Numbered from the stretch's first letter, positions 9,242 through 20,200 are shown. The stretch is 64,000 nucleotides of DNA from Acidobacteriaceae bacterium (GCA_025462885.1 JAOAPN010000002.1:124001-188000), one strand, 5' to 3'. Numbers and translations: made by a program. The notes: a model not told the origin generated them from the letters alone.

Positions 9242-9363
9242 AGGAATATCCTCGAGAGCTGGAGTCGGTGATCGGCGGTGTCTGGAGATTCTACGTCCTC
9301 GCGCCAGAAATCGTTCCCGGGCTTTCGCGCAGGCTCAGTCGTGCGGACCTGGGAGAAAGAACC

Positions 9364-10446
9364 CTACTCTCCCGGCTCTTCACTCGCCTGCTTGGCCGCC
9401 AACTGCTCCATCTGGCGCCGCCAGTCCAGGTCCTCCACGAACCCGCGGCTGGACCGCCACTCCTCCTGCACCTTCACGAACAGCTCCAGAAACACTCGCG
9501 TTCCGAGCAGGCCTTCAATATCCTTGCGAGCCGCGGTGCCGATCTTCTTCAGCATCTCGCCCTGCTTGCCGATCAGGATGGCCTTCTGGCCCGTCCGCTC
9601 GCAATAGATCGCTGCGGCAATCTTGGTCAGCGGCAGCTTGCCGTCCTTGAGCTTCTTCAGCGAAGCAGGCTCTTCGAACCGCTCGATCACCACTGCCGTC
9701 GCGTAAGGAACCTCTTCGCCGGTCAGCATCAGGATCTTCTCGCGAATCAGCTCCGCCACCAGAAAGCGCTCCGGCTGGTCGGTCAACTGGTGCTTGGGGA
9801 AGTAACGCTGCCCCTCTTTCAAGACTCCTACGACCTTGTCCAGCAGCAGCTCCAGCCCTTCCTTCTTCCGGGCCGAGATCGGAATCACATCCGCGAACGG
9901 ATGCAGGCTGCCCCAATGCGCCATCAGCGGCAGCAGCTCTTCCTTGCGCACCGCATCCATCTTGTTCAGCACCAGGATGACCGGACAATCCAGCTTCTGG
10001 ATCAGCGACAGGACGAAGTCATCCTCCGCCGCACTCAAAGCCATCCGACCGGTAGCCTTCGGGCCCGTTTTGGCCCCAGCCTCTGCCGGAGACTTCGCAA
10101 CCGCCTCGACCTTCGGCAGACGATGTGTCACGTCGACGATAAACAGGACGGCATCGCGGCTCTCGAGCGCGTCATGCACCTCCTGCATCATCCTCCGGTC
10201 GAGCTGCGTATCCGGCTTATGCACTCCCGGCGTATCCACGAGAATGACCTGCGCCGGTGGATGACCCGGCTCGCCCTTCGCCTTCTTCTTCAGCGGAACT
10301 TCGAGCACCCCGTGGATGCGGGTTCGTGTCGTCTGCGGCTTATGCGTTACGATCGCCAGCTTCTGCCCCAGCAGGGCATTCAGCAGCGTGGACTTGCCGG
10401 CGTTGGGCCGGCCAATAATTGAGACAAAACCTGAGCGAAAAGCCAT
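9364..10446 (-). CDS. era: GTPase Era
   Basis: Era binds GTP and 16S rRNA and helps 30S subunit maturation. The G1 motif GRPNAGKS (residues 12-19), G3 DTPGVH, G4 NKMD and G5 SAR are present, followed by a C-terminal KH domain (IGKQGEMLKKIGTAARKDIE). At 360 residues it is longer than the usual ~300; part of the excess is a Lys/Ala-rich insert between G3 and G4 (after VTHRLPKVEAVAKS). The start MAFRSGFVSI fits the family; the frame stays open up to 10518. Confidence 0.93.
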   Translation of the reverse strand: MAFRSGFVSIIGRPNAGKSTLLNALLGQKLAIVTHKPQTTRTRIHGVLEVPLKKKAKGEPGHPPAQVILVDTPGVHKPDTQLDRRMMQEVHDALESRDAVLFIVDVTHRLPKVEAVAKSPAEAGAKTGPKATGRMALSAAEDDFVLSLIQKLDCPVILVLNKMDAVRKEELLPLMAHWGSLHPFADVIPISARKKEGLELLLDKVVGVLKEGQRYFPKHQLTDQPERFLVAELIREKILMLTGEEVPYATAVVIERFEEPASLKKLKDGKLPLTKIAAAIYCERTGQKAILIGKQGEMLKKIGTAARKDIEGLLGTRVFLELFVKVQEEWRSSRGFVEDLDWRRQMEQLAAKQASEEPGE

Positions 10447-10532
10447 CCTTCCATTATGCGCCGTCCCACGCGCCCGGATGGACTTCCATCCCATCCAAAT
10501 CAGCGTAGGCGCTTGCAACTGAGAACGGAAAG

Positions 10533-11162
10533 CTACTTCGCGGCAGCCGCCGGAGCTTCCATCTCCTTCAGGTACTCCTTGCTGAAGGAACCCTTTTCCT
10601 TCGCTACACCCAACAGCGTCGGGTAAAACTGCACGAACGTCGTATCCACTGCCGCATGCTGCTCATGGCAGGCATAGCAGGTCGCCGCCTTCGGAATCAT
10701 CAACGCACTACCCTTGGGGTTACGGCTCGCTTCGTCGAAGTTGTAAAAAGCCCAGCCACCATGCGCCGAGTCCTTCACATGCAGTTCGGTCCCCGTTACC
10801 TCTACCGCCTGGGTCTGACCGCGCGTATTGATCGAGTGGTTCCCCTCCGCGCCGCGGTTCTCCAGCATAAACATTGTCCCGTCCGGCCACGTCCCGGTCT
10901 TCACGAACACCTTGTAAGCCGAGGGATTGACGAACACGTTATTGAAGACGGAATGCTTCGCAGCCGCCGCATTCGGCGTATAGCTCATATCCAGCCCGGA
11001 GGTCAGAAATACCCATTCCCGGTAGTCCTCGGGAAACTTCAACTGCCCCTCTGCTGTGTAGGCCGGACCATCGGCCGCCTCCGGCGGCGCAGCGGGTCCC
11101 TTCTTCACTGCAGGTTGAGCACCAATCAGCACGAACGACAATACCGTCAACCAACGAATCAA
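10533..11162 (-). CDS. Cytochrome P460-family protein
   Basis: This is a 209-residue periplasmic haem protein. A signal peptide (residues 1-15) is followed by a P460 fold: GLDMSYTPNAAA, NVFVNPSAYKVFVKTGTWPDG, then the haem-attachment motif CYACH (C162, C165, H166) and HAAVDTTFVQFYP. Cytochromes P460 of nitrifiers oxidise hydroxylamine; in soil Acidobacteriota relatives are of unknown activity, so no reaction is claimed. The TTG start at 11162 is chosen because AGAGGTG stands just upstream and it gives a proper signal peptide; an ATG at 11198 would spoil it. Confidence 0.8.
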   Translation of the reverse strand: MIRWLTVLSFVLIGAQPAVKKGPAAPPEAADGPAYTAEGQLKFPEDYREWVFLTSGLDMSYTPNAAAAKHSVFNNVFVNPSAYKVFVKTGTWPDGTMFMLENRGAEGNHSINTRGQTQAVEVTGTELHVKDSAHGGWAFYNFDEASRNPKGSALMIPKAATCYACHEQHAAVDTTFVQFYPTLLGVAKEKGSFSKEYLKEMEAPAAAAK

Positions 11163-11507
11163 GACGTCACCTCTGGGGAAAATGTTGGGGAGTTGCACTC
11201 ATTCTCGCAGACATATCCCTGTCCGCGAAATCGATTCTTCGCACAGCTTCTGTTGATTTGGAGACGAGGCAGCGCGACCGGAATCTCGCTCTGCTTCCAC
11301 CTGTGATTACGCAGCAGGTCGAAAGAAGTTCCATGAAGATGTGAATAGAGATGCTGGTGAGGTCTGCGTTGAAACGACCCGAATCGCAACGAATGCCTGA
11401 GAGCACAAAAGACGACGTGTTCCTTCCGGCACCCAAAGAACACAAGACCGTCACCGCATCGCCACCTGCATCCGGACGCCATCTCGCGGATAATAGCGTT
11501 AGGCTGC

Positions 11508-12839
11508 ATGGAATCTTTCTTCGTACGTTTCAAGAACCCGCTGATCCTCATCGCCATCCTGCTGGCGCAGGCCGTCGGCCTCGCCATCCAGGTGCGCCGG
11601 CCCGTCGAGCCGGGTGCATTCAGCTCGAAGACCGTCTCCACCAGCACCGACCCTCACAGCGTCTCGCTCGTCCGCTACTGGGCTAGTTCCGTCGTCACCC
11701 CGTTCGAGCGTTTCTTCCTCACCATCGGCCACAACGTGCGCTTCGGCTGGTCGAATTACATCGACCTCCGCCACACCCGCCAGCAGAACGCCGCCCTCCA
11801 GCAACAAATTGCTGATATGCGTCTCCAGCAGGCCGCCATCGCCCAGGACGCACTCCAGGGCCTCCGCCTCCAGGCGCTGCTCAACTTCCAGCAACATTAT
11901 GTCGCCCGCACGGTCGCCGCCCAGGTCATCGGGACCAGCGGCTCCGACCTCTCCCGCATGGTCTATATAGATAAGGGCAAAGAAGATGGCCTCAAGCCCG
12001 ATCAGGCCGTCATCACCCCGGACGGCATCGTAGGCAAGCTCCGCGACGTCTTCCCCCACACCTCCCAGGTCCTGCTGATCGACGACCAGACCTCCGGCGC
12101 CGGCGTCCTGCTCAGCAGCACCCGCATCCGCGGCATCCTGCGTGGCACCTCCACCGGCCGTATCATCATCAACAACCTCACCACCGACTCCCGCATCAAG
12201 TCCGGCGAGACCGTCCTTACCTCCGGCGGCGACCAGGTCTATCCCCGCGGCCTTCCGGTCGGCACTATCGAGACCATCGCGCCCGACCCCGACCACCAGC
12301 CCTACACCATGATCCGCGTCCGCCCCGCCGCCAACCTCTCCCAGCTCGAAGAGGTGCTCATCATCACCGGCACCCGGCCCGACCTGCCCCTTACCGCCAA
12401 GCAGGATCTGGCTGTAGGAGCCGCGACCGCAGAAGAGCAGGCCAAAGCCGCCGCCGCCCACGCCGCCGAACTCAAAGCCATCGAAGACGCCAAGTCCGCC
12501 GCGCAGATCGTAGCCGACCGCCTCCCCAGCCTTCACGATTCGAACAATCCCGATGCCACCGCCGACCCAAAGAATTCCAAACCGGATGTGGGCCCGTCCG
12601 CAGTCGGCGGCAGGGTACCCCGGCCCCTCCCGACCCTTCACCCGGACCGCTACACCTCCGGCTCGACCCCGTCAGCCGCCGACCTCACTCCCGGTGCACC
12701 CAACCCTGGCCCCTCGGCAGTCCCTCGGACGACTACTCCCTCAACCGGAGATTCATCCGAACCCGCCTCCACGCCCAAGCCACCCGCGAGAAAGTCTCAG
12801 ACCCCTCCCGCCACCCCGGAACCCAACCCAAACAACTAA
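11508..12839 (+). CDS. mreC: Rod-shape determining protein MreC
   Basis: MreC is the periplasmic scaffold of the elongasome, linking MreB to PBP2-RodA. One N-terminal membrane helix (residues 9-25) is followed by a coiled coil (about 75-110, RQQNAALQQQIADMRLQQ) and the MreC beta domains (VARTVAAQVIGTSGSDLSRM to MIRVRPAANLSQLEEVLI). After residue ~290 comes a long Ala/Pro/Ser-rich tail that makes this protein (443 residues) longer than usual. It is the first gene of mreC-mreD-mrdA-rodA; mreB is not adjacent, because the gene upstream is a cytochrome on the other strand. Confidence 0.92.
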   Translation: MESFFVRFKNPLILIAILLAQAVGLAIQVRRPVEPGAFSSKTVSTSTDPHSVSLVRYWASSVVTPFERFFLTIGHNVRFGWSNYIDLRHTRQQNAALQQQIADMRLQQAAIAQDALQGLRLQALLNFQQHYVARTVAAQVIGTSGSDLSRMVYIDKGKEDGLKPDQAVITPDGIVGKLRDVFPHTSQVLLIDDQTSGAGVLLSSTRIRGILRGTSTGRIIINNLTTDSRIKSGETVLTSGGDQVYPRGLPVGTIETIAPDPDHQPYTMIRVRPAANLSQLEEVLIITGTRPDLPLTAKQDLAVGAATAEEQAKAAAAHAAELKAIEDAKSAAQIVADRLPSLHDSNNPDATADPKNSKPDVGPSAVGGRVPRPLPTLHPDRYTSGSTPSAADLTPGAPNPGPSAVPRTTTPSTGDSSEPASTPKPPARKSQTPPATPEPNPNN

Positions 12840-12871
12840 AGCGCTCACAACTACCAACTCACAACTGTCCT

Positions 12872-13396
12872 ATGCCGATCCACAGCTACACCTCCCGCCG
12901 CGAACTCGAAGAGCACAGCTTTCACCCCGCTGTGACGCTGCTCGTGCCCGTTGCCGCGATTGTCCTCCAGGCTTTGCTGCCTCGGCCCTTCCCACGTTTT
13001 GCCATCTTCGATCTTCCGCTCCTGATCACCATCTTCTTCGCCGTCTCCCGCCGTTCGCCCATCGCGGGAGCGCTCACCGGGGCCGCCATCGGCCTGCTTC
13101 AGGACGCCCTCACCGCCCAGCCCATCGGAATCAACGGCATCGCCAAGACCGTCATTGGCTACACTGCCGCCAGCATCGGCCTTCAGATCGACGTGGAAAA
13201 CATCACCACCCGCGTCCTGATCAACTTCGGCTTCTCCCTCCTCAACAGCCTGTTGCTCTTCCTGATCAATCGCCGCCTCATCGGCCTGTCCGACTTTCAC
13301 CTCTCCTGGACCCACGAACTGATCCGCGCCGCCGCGAACACGCTCCTCGCAATTCCCGTCTTCCTCTTCCTCGACCGCGCCAAGCGAACCGAATAA
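12872..13396 (+). CDS. mreD: Rod-shape determining protein MreD
   Basis: The 174-residue integral membrane protein has five hydrophobic segments, from AVTLLVPVAAIVLQALL to AANTLLAIPVFLFL. The motif GALTGAAIGLLQDALTAQPIG is the MreD signature region. It anchors MreC in the elongation complex. It starts 32 bases after mreC and lies 114 bases before the chosen mrdA start, so the genes are probably cotranscribed. Confidence 0.88.
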   Translation: MPIHSYTSRRELEEHSFHPAVTLLVPVAAIVLQALLPRPFPRFAIFDLPLLITIFFAVSRRSPIAGALTGAAIGLLQDALTAQPIGINGIAKTVIGYTAASIGLQIDVENITTRVLINFGFSLLNSLLLFLINRRLIGLSDFHLSWTHELIRAAANTLLAIPVFLFLDRAKRTE

Positions 13397-13510
13397 AGAG
13401 TTTGTGGAGAGGAGCCCGGTTCTCAAGTGGGTTCGTCCAAGTCAATAAGTCGAAATCGAAAAGCAACAAATCGAAGAAAAAACCCGAATACAACTACACT
13501 AGGCCTCAGC

Positions 13511-15553
13511 ATGGATCTCGCTCCAAACAACGAATCCGGTAGCACCGGCCCCCTGAACCGCGAGGAGAAACTCTCTCCCGCCAAGCTCACCCTCGCCCAG
13601 TACATCGTCGCGCTGATCCTAGTGGTCCTGGTCGCCGGACTCTGGCGCCTGCAGATCGTAGGAGCCGACGGATACCGCGTCCTGGCCGAAGCCAACCGCA
13701 TCCGCAAAGTCCCGGTGCTCGCCCCGCGCGGCCGCCTGTTCGATCGCGACGGCCGCCTGCTGGTCGATAACTACCCGTCCGTCACCTGTTACCTGCTGCG
13801 CGAGCAGATCAAAGACCTCGGCACCGATCTGCCCTACATCGCCCAGGGACTTCACATCTCGGTGGACCAGATCAACGCCACCCTCAAGCGCTTTCAGACC
13901 GCCCCCAAGTACCAGCCCATCCCCATCAAGCAGGACATCACGCCCGATGAGCAGGCCTTCATCGAGGCGCACCGCAACGAACTCCCCGAGCTCGAAACCC
14001 TGGACGAGCAGCGCCGTCTCTACCCCCGCGACGGCTTTGCCGCCCACATGATCGGCTACGTCGGCGAAGTCTCCGAGCAGATGCTCAACAACGATTCGCG
14101 CTACTCCTTCTATCAGCCTGGCGACGTCGTCGGCCGCTCCGGCGTCGAGCAGACCTACGACGCGCTGCTCCGCGGCACCGACGGATCGCGCGACGTGATC
14201 GTCAACTCCCACGGCAAGGAGGTCGGCCACCTCGGTCAGACTCTCGCCATCCCCGGTCAGGACCTCAGGCTCACCATCGACCTCGACGTCCAGATGGCCG
14301 CCGAGAAGGCTCTCGAAGGCAAAACCGGCGCCATTGTCGCCATGGATCCCCATACGGGCGAGATCTTGGCGCTCGCCTCCCGCCCCACTTTCGATCCCAA
14401 CCAGTTCTCCGTCCGACTGACCCGCAGCTACTGGAACGAAATCCTCTCCAACCCGGACCACCCGCTACTCAACAAGGCGATCCAGGCCCAGCTAGCTCCC
14501 GGAAGCACCTTCAAAATCATCATGTCCGTCGCGGGGCTACAGGAGGGCATCGCCCAGACCATGCACGTGCCGTGCAATCACGGTGGCACCTTTTACGGGC
14601 ATTACTTTGCCTGCGACAGAAATCACGGCATGGTCGACATCAATAGTGCGATCCCGTACTCCTGCGACACCTTCTACTACACCTTGGCAAGCCGTCTCGG
14701 GATTGACACCATCGCCCGATATGCAACTTCACTTGGTTTCTCTCAGAAGACCGGCGTCGATCTCCCCGACGAGGTTGCCGGGACCATGCCCTCCACGGCC
14801 TGGAAGCTCAAGACGCAGCACGAGAAGTGGTACGCGGGTGAAGTCATCTCGGTTGGCATCGGACAGGGTGCCATCACGGCCACTCCGTTGCAACTCGCAC
14901 GCGCCGTCGGAGGTATTGCCTCGGGAGGAGTGCTACGCCGCCCCCACATCGTCTTTCCGAATGAAGTTCCAGCCGATGTGCTTCAGGCTGTCCACGAGTC
15001 CTTTCCCGGCTCCGGCGAGAAGACCATCCCTCTCTCGCCTGAAAACTGGCAGATCATCACGGATGCTATGGCCAATGCCACCAACCCGGCAGCCGGTGGA
15101 ACAGCCTCCATCGCCCATATGGAGGGGATCGACTTTGCCGGCAAGACGGGCACCGCCCAGGTGATGAGCCACGACGCTCTCGCTCGCTCCGGCAAAGGCC
15201 ACAAGACCGTACCTAACGCCTGGTTCGTCGGCATGGCTCCCCGTCGCAACCCCGACATAGTAGTCGCCGTTCTGTGGGAGAACGGTGACTGGGGCAAGTA
15301 TTCCGCTTTGATCGGAGCCCAGGTCGTCGATACCTTCGTGGAAAAGCAGCGGAAGCGGCAGAACAACATCCGTATCGCCGAGGCTCCCAAGCCGACCGCC
15401 CTCCCCGGCACTCAGCCTTCCGATCCGGCACAAGCTCCGACGCAGACTCCCACTCAACCCGGAACCCCGATCAGCGCCCTCCCGGCAAATCAGCCAGCGA
15501 TGCCGCGCAGGTCTCCAGCCACTCCCGCCGGCCCCCGCCCGGCCTCGGACTAA
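13511..15553 (+). CDS. mrdA: Penicillin-binding protein 2 (elongation transpeptidase)
   Basis: This class B PBP crosslinks peptidoglycan during lateral growth. The order is an N-terminal membrane anchor (YIVALILVVLVAGLWRL), a dimerisation domain, then the transpeptidase domain with SxxK at S332-T-F-K335, S384-C-D, and the K545-T-G triad. Length is 680 residues, with a Pro/Thr-rich tail after residue ~620. The ATG at 13511 is preferred; the frame extends back to 13427 through a Lys/Asn-rich, poorly conserved stretch. It pairs with RodA, whose gene follows after 6 bases. Confidence 0.93.
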   Translation: MDLAPNNESGSTGPLNREEKLSPAKLTLAQYIVALILVVLVAGLWRLQIVGADGYRVLAEANRIRKVPVLAPRGRLFDRDGRLLVDNYPSVTCYLLREQIKDLGTDLPYIAQGLHISVDQINATLKRFQTAPKYQPIPIKQDITPDEQAFIEAHRNELPELETLDEQRRLYPRDGFAAHMIGYVGEVSEQMLNNDSRYSFYQPGDVVGRSGVEQTYDALLRGTDGSRDVIVNSHGKEVGHLGQTLAIPGQDLRLTIDLDVQMAAEKALEGKTGAIVAMDPHTGEILALASRPTFDPNQFSVRLTRSYWNEILSNPDHPLLNKAIQAQLAPGSTFKIIMSVAGLQEGIAQTMHVPCNHGGTFYGHYFACDRNHGMVDINSAIPYSCDTFYYTLASRLGIDTIARYATSLGFSQKTGVDLPDEVAGTMPSTAWKLKTQHEKWYAGEVISVGIGQGAITATPLQLARAVGGIASGGVLRRPHIVFPNEVPADVLQAVHESFPGSGEKTIPLSPENWQIITDAMANATNPAAGGTASIAHMEGIDFAGKTGTAQVMSHDALARSGKGHKTVPNAWFVGMAPRRNPDIVVAVLWENGDWGKYSALIGAQVVDTFVEKQRKRQNNIRIAEAPKPTALPGTQPSDPAQAPTQTPTQPGTPISALPANQPAMPRRSPATPAGPRPASD

Positions 15554-15559
15554 GTCGCC

Positions 15560-16660
15560 ATGTTCCGATTCTCCCGCTACCGCGACTTCGACTGGGTGCT
15601 GCTCGGCTTCGTCCTGCTGCTCTCGCTTCTTTCGGTGCTGGAGATCAAGTCTGCGACTCTCCATACCAAGTTCCACGGCTTCGAGCAGAAGCAGATCATC
15701 TTCTTGCTCACCGGCCTCGTCCTGATGTTTCTGATGTCCCTGATCGACTACCATCGGCTGGTCGATATCGCCCCTTACGCCTATGGAATCAGCATCGTGG
15801 CCCTGATCGCCGTCAAGCTGGTCGGCAGCAAAGTTCTAGGCGCACGCCGCTGGATCAACCTTGGCGGCGGAGTCCACTTCCAGCCATCAGAGTGGGTAAA
15901 GCTGGTCCTGATCCTGGCTATCGCCCGCTACTTCTGGAGACTCGCCGGCAAGGAACTGACCTGGCCGGACATCGGCAAAGCCTTCGCCCTGGTCGGCGTC
16001 CCTATGGCGCTGGTCCTGATCCAGCCCGACCTCGGCACCACCCTAACCTACCTGCCGATTCTCATCATGGGCCTGTTTCTCGGCGGCCTCCGCATCAAGC
16101 AGACCGCGATCATCTTGCTGGTTCTCGTGATGGTGGGCGGAATCGCGTGGAAGAGCGGCAAGCGCCTCAAGCCCTACCAACAGGCCCGCATCAATGCTTT
16201 TCTCGATCCAGATACCGACCCCAAAGGCTCCGGCTACCAGATCCGCCAGTCGCTGATCGCCGTCGGTTCCGGTGGAATCTGGGGTAAGGGAACCAACCAG
16301 GGCACCCAGACCCAGGGCGATTTTCTCCCCATCCCCTACACCGATTTCATCTTCGCCGCCTTCTGCGAGGAGCACGGCTTCGTCGGTGCCGTCGGAGTGC
16401 TGCTGTTATACTTGCTTATATTGATGCGTTTGATTCAGAACGCTCAAACAGCCTCCGACCTGCCTGGAGCCTTCATCATTATGGGCGTCGTGGCCGTCAT
16501 CGTCTTTCAGATCGCGGTTAACGTAGGGATGGTTCTTGGGTTGATGCCGGTGACGGGGATTCCCCTTCCGCTCCTAAGTTACGGCGGATCATCGGTTCTC
16601 TTCACTTTCCTCGCGCTCGGAATTGTCATGAACATCCGTATGCGCCGGTTCGTGAACTAG
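15560..16660 (+). CDS. rodA: Peptidoglycan glycosyltransferase RodA
   Basis: RodA is a SEDS-family polymerase that adds lipid II to growing glycan strands with PBP2. The 366-residue product has about ten membrane helices. SEDS signatures include GARRWINLGG, FQPSEWVKL, LIQPDLGTTLTYLPI, PYTDFIFAAFCEEHGFVGA and the C-terminal MPVTGIPLPLLSYGGSS. It is the last gene of the mre-mrd operon. No convincing terminator is seen after it. Confidence 0.95.
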   Translation: MFRFSRYRDFDWVLLGFVLLLSLLSVLEIKSATLHTKFHGFEQKQIIFLLTGLVLMFLMSLIDYHRLVDIAPYAYGISIVALIAVKLVGSKVLGARRWINLGGGVHFQPSEWVKLVLILAIARYFWRLAGKELTWPDIGKAFALVGVPMALVLIQPDLGTTLTYLPILIMGLFLGGLRIKQTAIILLVLVMVGGIAWKSGKRLKPYQQARINAFLDPDTDPKGSGYQIRQSLIAVGSGGIWGKGTNQGTQTQGDFLPIPYTDFIFAAFCEEHGFVGAVGVLLLYLLILMRLIQNAQTASDLPGAFIIMGVVAVIVFQIAVNVGMVLGLMPVTGIPLPLLSYGGSSVLFTFLALGIVMNIRMRRFVN

Positions 16661-17256
16661 GCTGGTGAATTAACATTTTTGCAACATACAAGGACCCGGT
16701 TGTCCTGCTGTAGCAGATTTGGTGCATACTTGTAGCAACTGATCGGTCAGATACCGTTCAGGCTTGAATACCCGCTCCCGTTTGGCGCACGGCGCCGGCA
16801 GCGGAACAAAGACTTTTTAGAAGAAAAGGCCGGCCAGGCAGAGACATCGATCCGTTGGCCGGACAGGTTTCAGGGAAATATGATTGCATCCGGATGGCAA
16901 ACGGCCCCGCCTCAAGAGTATGAGGTTGTTCTGGCCACAAAGTCCGCTGCTCTGCAATCGCTCGAAGCACCCCCGCGTGTCCCCGTTCTCCCAGGTTTCG
17001 CCCCGTACCGCTCCTCTCAGAGTGTGTCCAGGTCAAAGATCGCCCAGTCCCGCCTCGCGGATGCTGGAACCGGAGTACTCCACGCGGCTTCCGCTTCAGA
17101 GTTCGTATCCCCGGCACTGTCCGCACCCACGGTGAGCCCCTATCGATCCATTAGCACCATCAATTAGTCGATAGCGCGCTCTCCCGATTCGTCTCTGTCT
17201 CGTCTGCCGTCCGGCACACCCTCCAACCAGGGTCCGGGCAGAAAGAGTACAGAGCA
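16661..17256. other. 600-bp leader region ahead of the RNase E/G gene
   Basis: This stretch separates rodA from the ribonuclease gene. It holds one open frame (16880-17167, listed separately with low confidence) and otherwise no recognisable gene. RNase E genes of other bacteria have long autoregulatory leaders; the length here is compatible with that, but I cannot show a conserved fold by eye. Confidence 0.4.
16880..17167 (+). CDS. Possible small protein upstream of the ribonuclease gene
   Basis: The 95-residue open frame begins with an ATG preceded by AGGGAA at close spacing. The product is rich in Ala, Ser and Pro, with no domain, membrane helix or signal peptide that I recognise. It is on the same strand as rne, 89 bases upstream of it. 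It may be real, or a chance frame in the leader of the ribonuclease mRNA. Confidence 0.25.
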   Translation: MIASGWQTAPPQEYEVVLATKSAALQSLEAPPRVPVLPGFAPYRSSQSVSRSKIAQSRLADAGTGVLHAASASEFVSPALSAPTVSPYRSISTIN

Positions 17257-20200
17257 ATGTCGAAAGAAATATATATCTCCAGTACGCCGCACGAGACGCG
17301 GCTCGCCATCGTCGAAAACGACGCCCTCACCGAGATTTACTACGAGCGGGAGAACGAATACACCCTCGCCGGCTCCATCTACAACGGTAAAGTCACCCGC
17401 GTTCTCCCCGGAATGCAGTCCTCCTTCGTGGACATCGGCCTGGAGCGCGACGCCTTCCTTTACATCACCGACTTTATGGAAGAAGCCGGCGACTCCGCCG
17501 ACTTCGACACCACCGGCAATGGCGAAGGCCGCGCCCCTCGCACGGGAAACCGCGAACGCGGCGACCGGAACGGCAACCGCGACCAGGCCGCTCTCCCCGC
17601 ACCCGAAGCTGCTGTAGCCAGCGCACCCGAAGAGGCAGGTGCCCGCCTGGAACGGGGCAACGACCGCGGCGGCGACCGCAATGGACGCGGTGGCCGAGGC
17701 CGTCGTGACCGCAATCGCAGCGGTAACCGCGATCGCGGACCTCGCCCTGATCGTCAGAGTTCAGATCGTCAGGGTTCCGACAGCTCCGACCGTCCCGACT
17801 CCGTCCCGGCTCCGGCCTCGACTGAAGCTACCTTCGAGACCGCCGACGTAGACTTCAGCCGTCCGGCTCCCGCATTCCCCGAGGCAGACGGTCTCCCCGA
17901 CCGCCTCGACTCCGATCTCGGCGAAGGCGCACCCGGTGCCGATGGCAGCCGCCGCTGGCGTGGCCGTCGTGGCCGCCGCCGTGGCCGTGGCACAGGCCAG
18001 ATCGAAGCCGTTCCCTCCGTGGGAGGCCCTCTGAGCGAGGACGCCCCGGAAGCGACTCAGGATCTCGCCCCACGCGACTACGATTCCGATTTCAAGTCCT
18101 ATGACCTGCAGGCGAGCGCCGCCCCGGAAGCCCCAACGGCACCGGTTGCCCCTCGCAATACCGCTCCCATCGCCTCCGCCTACGGCGACCCTGCCTCGCA
18201 GCCGAACGAAACCCGTCCCGAACAGTCGCGTCGCGACCGTGGTGGCCGTGGTGAACGCGGAGGCCGCAATCGTGGTGGCCGCGACCGGGATCGTGAACCC
18301 CGCTCCGAAACCCGCGCTGCGAACCCCGACGACCGCGCTCCCCGCACCGATGACCGTGCCCCCCGTACGGACGACCGTGGCCCCCGCGCTCCTCGCGGAT
18401 TCGCCCCCAAGGTAGCTCACTACGGCGTGGAAAACACCGCGCCCTACGGCGAGACCCCCTACGGCCAGGCTCCCGATGCACCCGCAGGCGAGCCCATCAT
18501 TCTGCCCGGCGAGTCCCTCTCCAAGTACCGCAAGGGCGGGGAAGAGACTCCGGCGGCCAAGCCCGCCTTCACCCCCGACACCATCATCATCCCCGCAGCC
18601 TCCAGCTTCGTCGTCTCGTCGGACTGGGATGGCGGCTCGATCCTGCCGGGCGAGACCCTCTCCCGCCATCGCAAGCCCGAAACCAAACAGGAGCCGCGCA
18701 GATCAGAGCCCAGCGCTGAGCACCGTGTTGACACCCGCAACGACCTCCGCAACGCAGCACGCGAACCTGAACAGGCCCAGCCCATTCAGGTCGAACCTGC
18801 CAAGCCAGTAGAGGTTGCTCCGGCAGAGTACGAGCCCACTGAGGCCTCCGCCTCCTACCGGATCGACCCGGTCGCCCAAAGCGAGTTCCGTCAGAGCGCC
18901 CCGGTCATCGAAGAGGAAGCAATCGAGCCTGTAGTAGCCGAAGCCGCTGAGACCAGCCCCGTCCACACCATCACCCCCGTCCCAACCGAGCCCGTAGCTG
19001 AACTGCCCAAGACCGAAGAGGTCTGGGGCTGGCAGCAGCACGCGACTCCAGCAGCCGAGACGGCCATCGCCCCGGACGTTACCACCCTCCACGCCACCGG
19101 CGAGATGACCTCCACTGCCCCGGCCATCGAGCCGCAGGCCGTGATTGCCCCTATCGAAGAACCGGCTCCGGCCGACCCCATCCACCACGAGACCGCCGTC
19201 CTCGCTCCTGAAGTCGGAACAGCCGAGGCAGCCGAGCCGGTCACTCCCGTGCCGTTCGAGACCGCTCCCGTCGAAGAGTTTGAAGAACTCGAAGAAGAGG
19301 AGAGCATCGACACGCTCAACGCCAGCTCTATCGAAGAGATGGACGACTTCGACGAAGAGGAGACGCTCGAAGGTGCCGCCGACCTCGGCACCATGATCCG
19401 CGAGATGTCCATCGACCAGATCACCCGCCCCGTCGACGCCGAAGCAGATGCCCAGGCCGATCTCGACTCCGACGAGGACGACTACGAAGACTTCGAGGAA
19501 GAGCACTCTGTTGATGACCACATTGCCGGAGACTCTGAAGATACCGAAGATTCGGATGCCGACTCTGATTCTGACTCCGACGCAGAGAATGATTCCGAGG
19601 CTTCCTTCAACGCCGACTCCGAGTCCAGCCGCTTCGCTGCAACTCCCTCCACAGACCGTCCCGCCTCGACCGACGCCGCCGCGTCACCCAACCGCGACAG
19701 CAACCGCCGTCGTGAGGGTGGACGTCGCGATGGCCGCAGAGATGGACGCCGCGATGGTGGCCGTGACCGCGACCGCAGCCGCAACACCGGCGGTGCCGGC
19801 GATCGCGAACGCAGCGGCCGCAGCCGTCAGTCCATGCAGTCCACCAACCTGCCTGCCATCAGCGATCTGCTGAAGCCCGGCCAGGAAGTCCTCGTCCAGA
19901 TCGCCAAGGAGCCCATCGCCAAGAAGGGTGCGCGTATCACCTCGCACATCGCCCTTCCCGGCCGCTTCCTGGTCTTCATGCCGACCGTCAACCACACCGG
20001 TGTCTCGCGCAAGATCGAGTCCGACGGCGAACGCCGCCGGCTTAAGGAGATTCTGCTCTCCGAGAAGGGCGAAGCCTCCGGCGGCTTCATCGTCCGTACC
20101 GCCGCCGCAGGAGCCAGTGAAGAAGAGCTTCGCTCCGACCTCCGCTTCCTGCTCAACCTCTGGGCCGACATCAAGACGCGCTCCGAGTCGTCGAAGTCGC

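Noticed and set aside
17761..18669. 302-codon minus-strand frame and several others opposite the RNase insertion
   Set aside because: They are mirror frames of GC-rich, low-complexity coding sequence and have no domain; the plus-strand frame is continuous with the enzyme core.
17500..19850. Repeated short blocks that could suggest a CRISPR array or tandem repeats
   Set aside because: Units are irregular codon-level repeats (RGG, RRDGR, EE/DD runs) within one open frame, without regular spacers.
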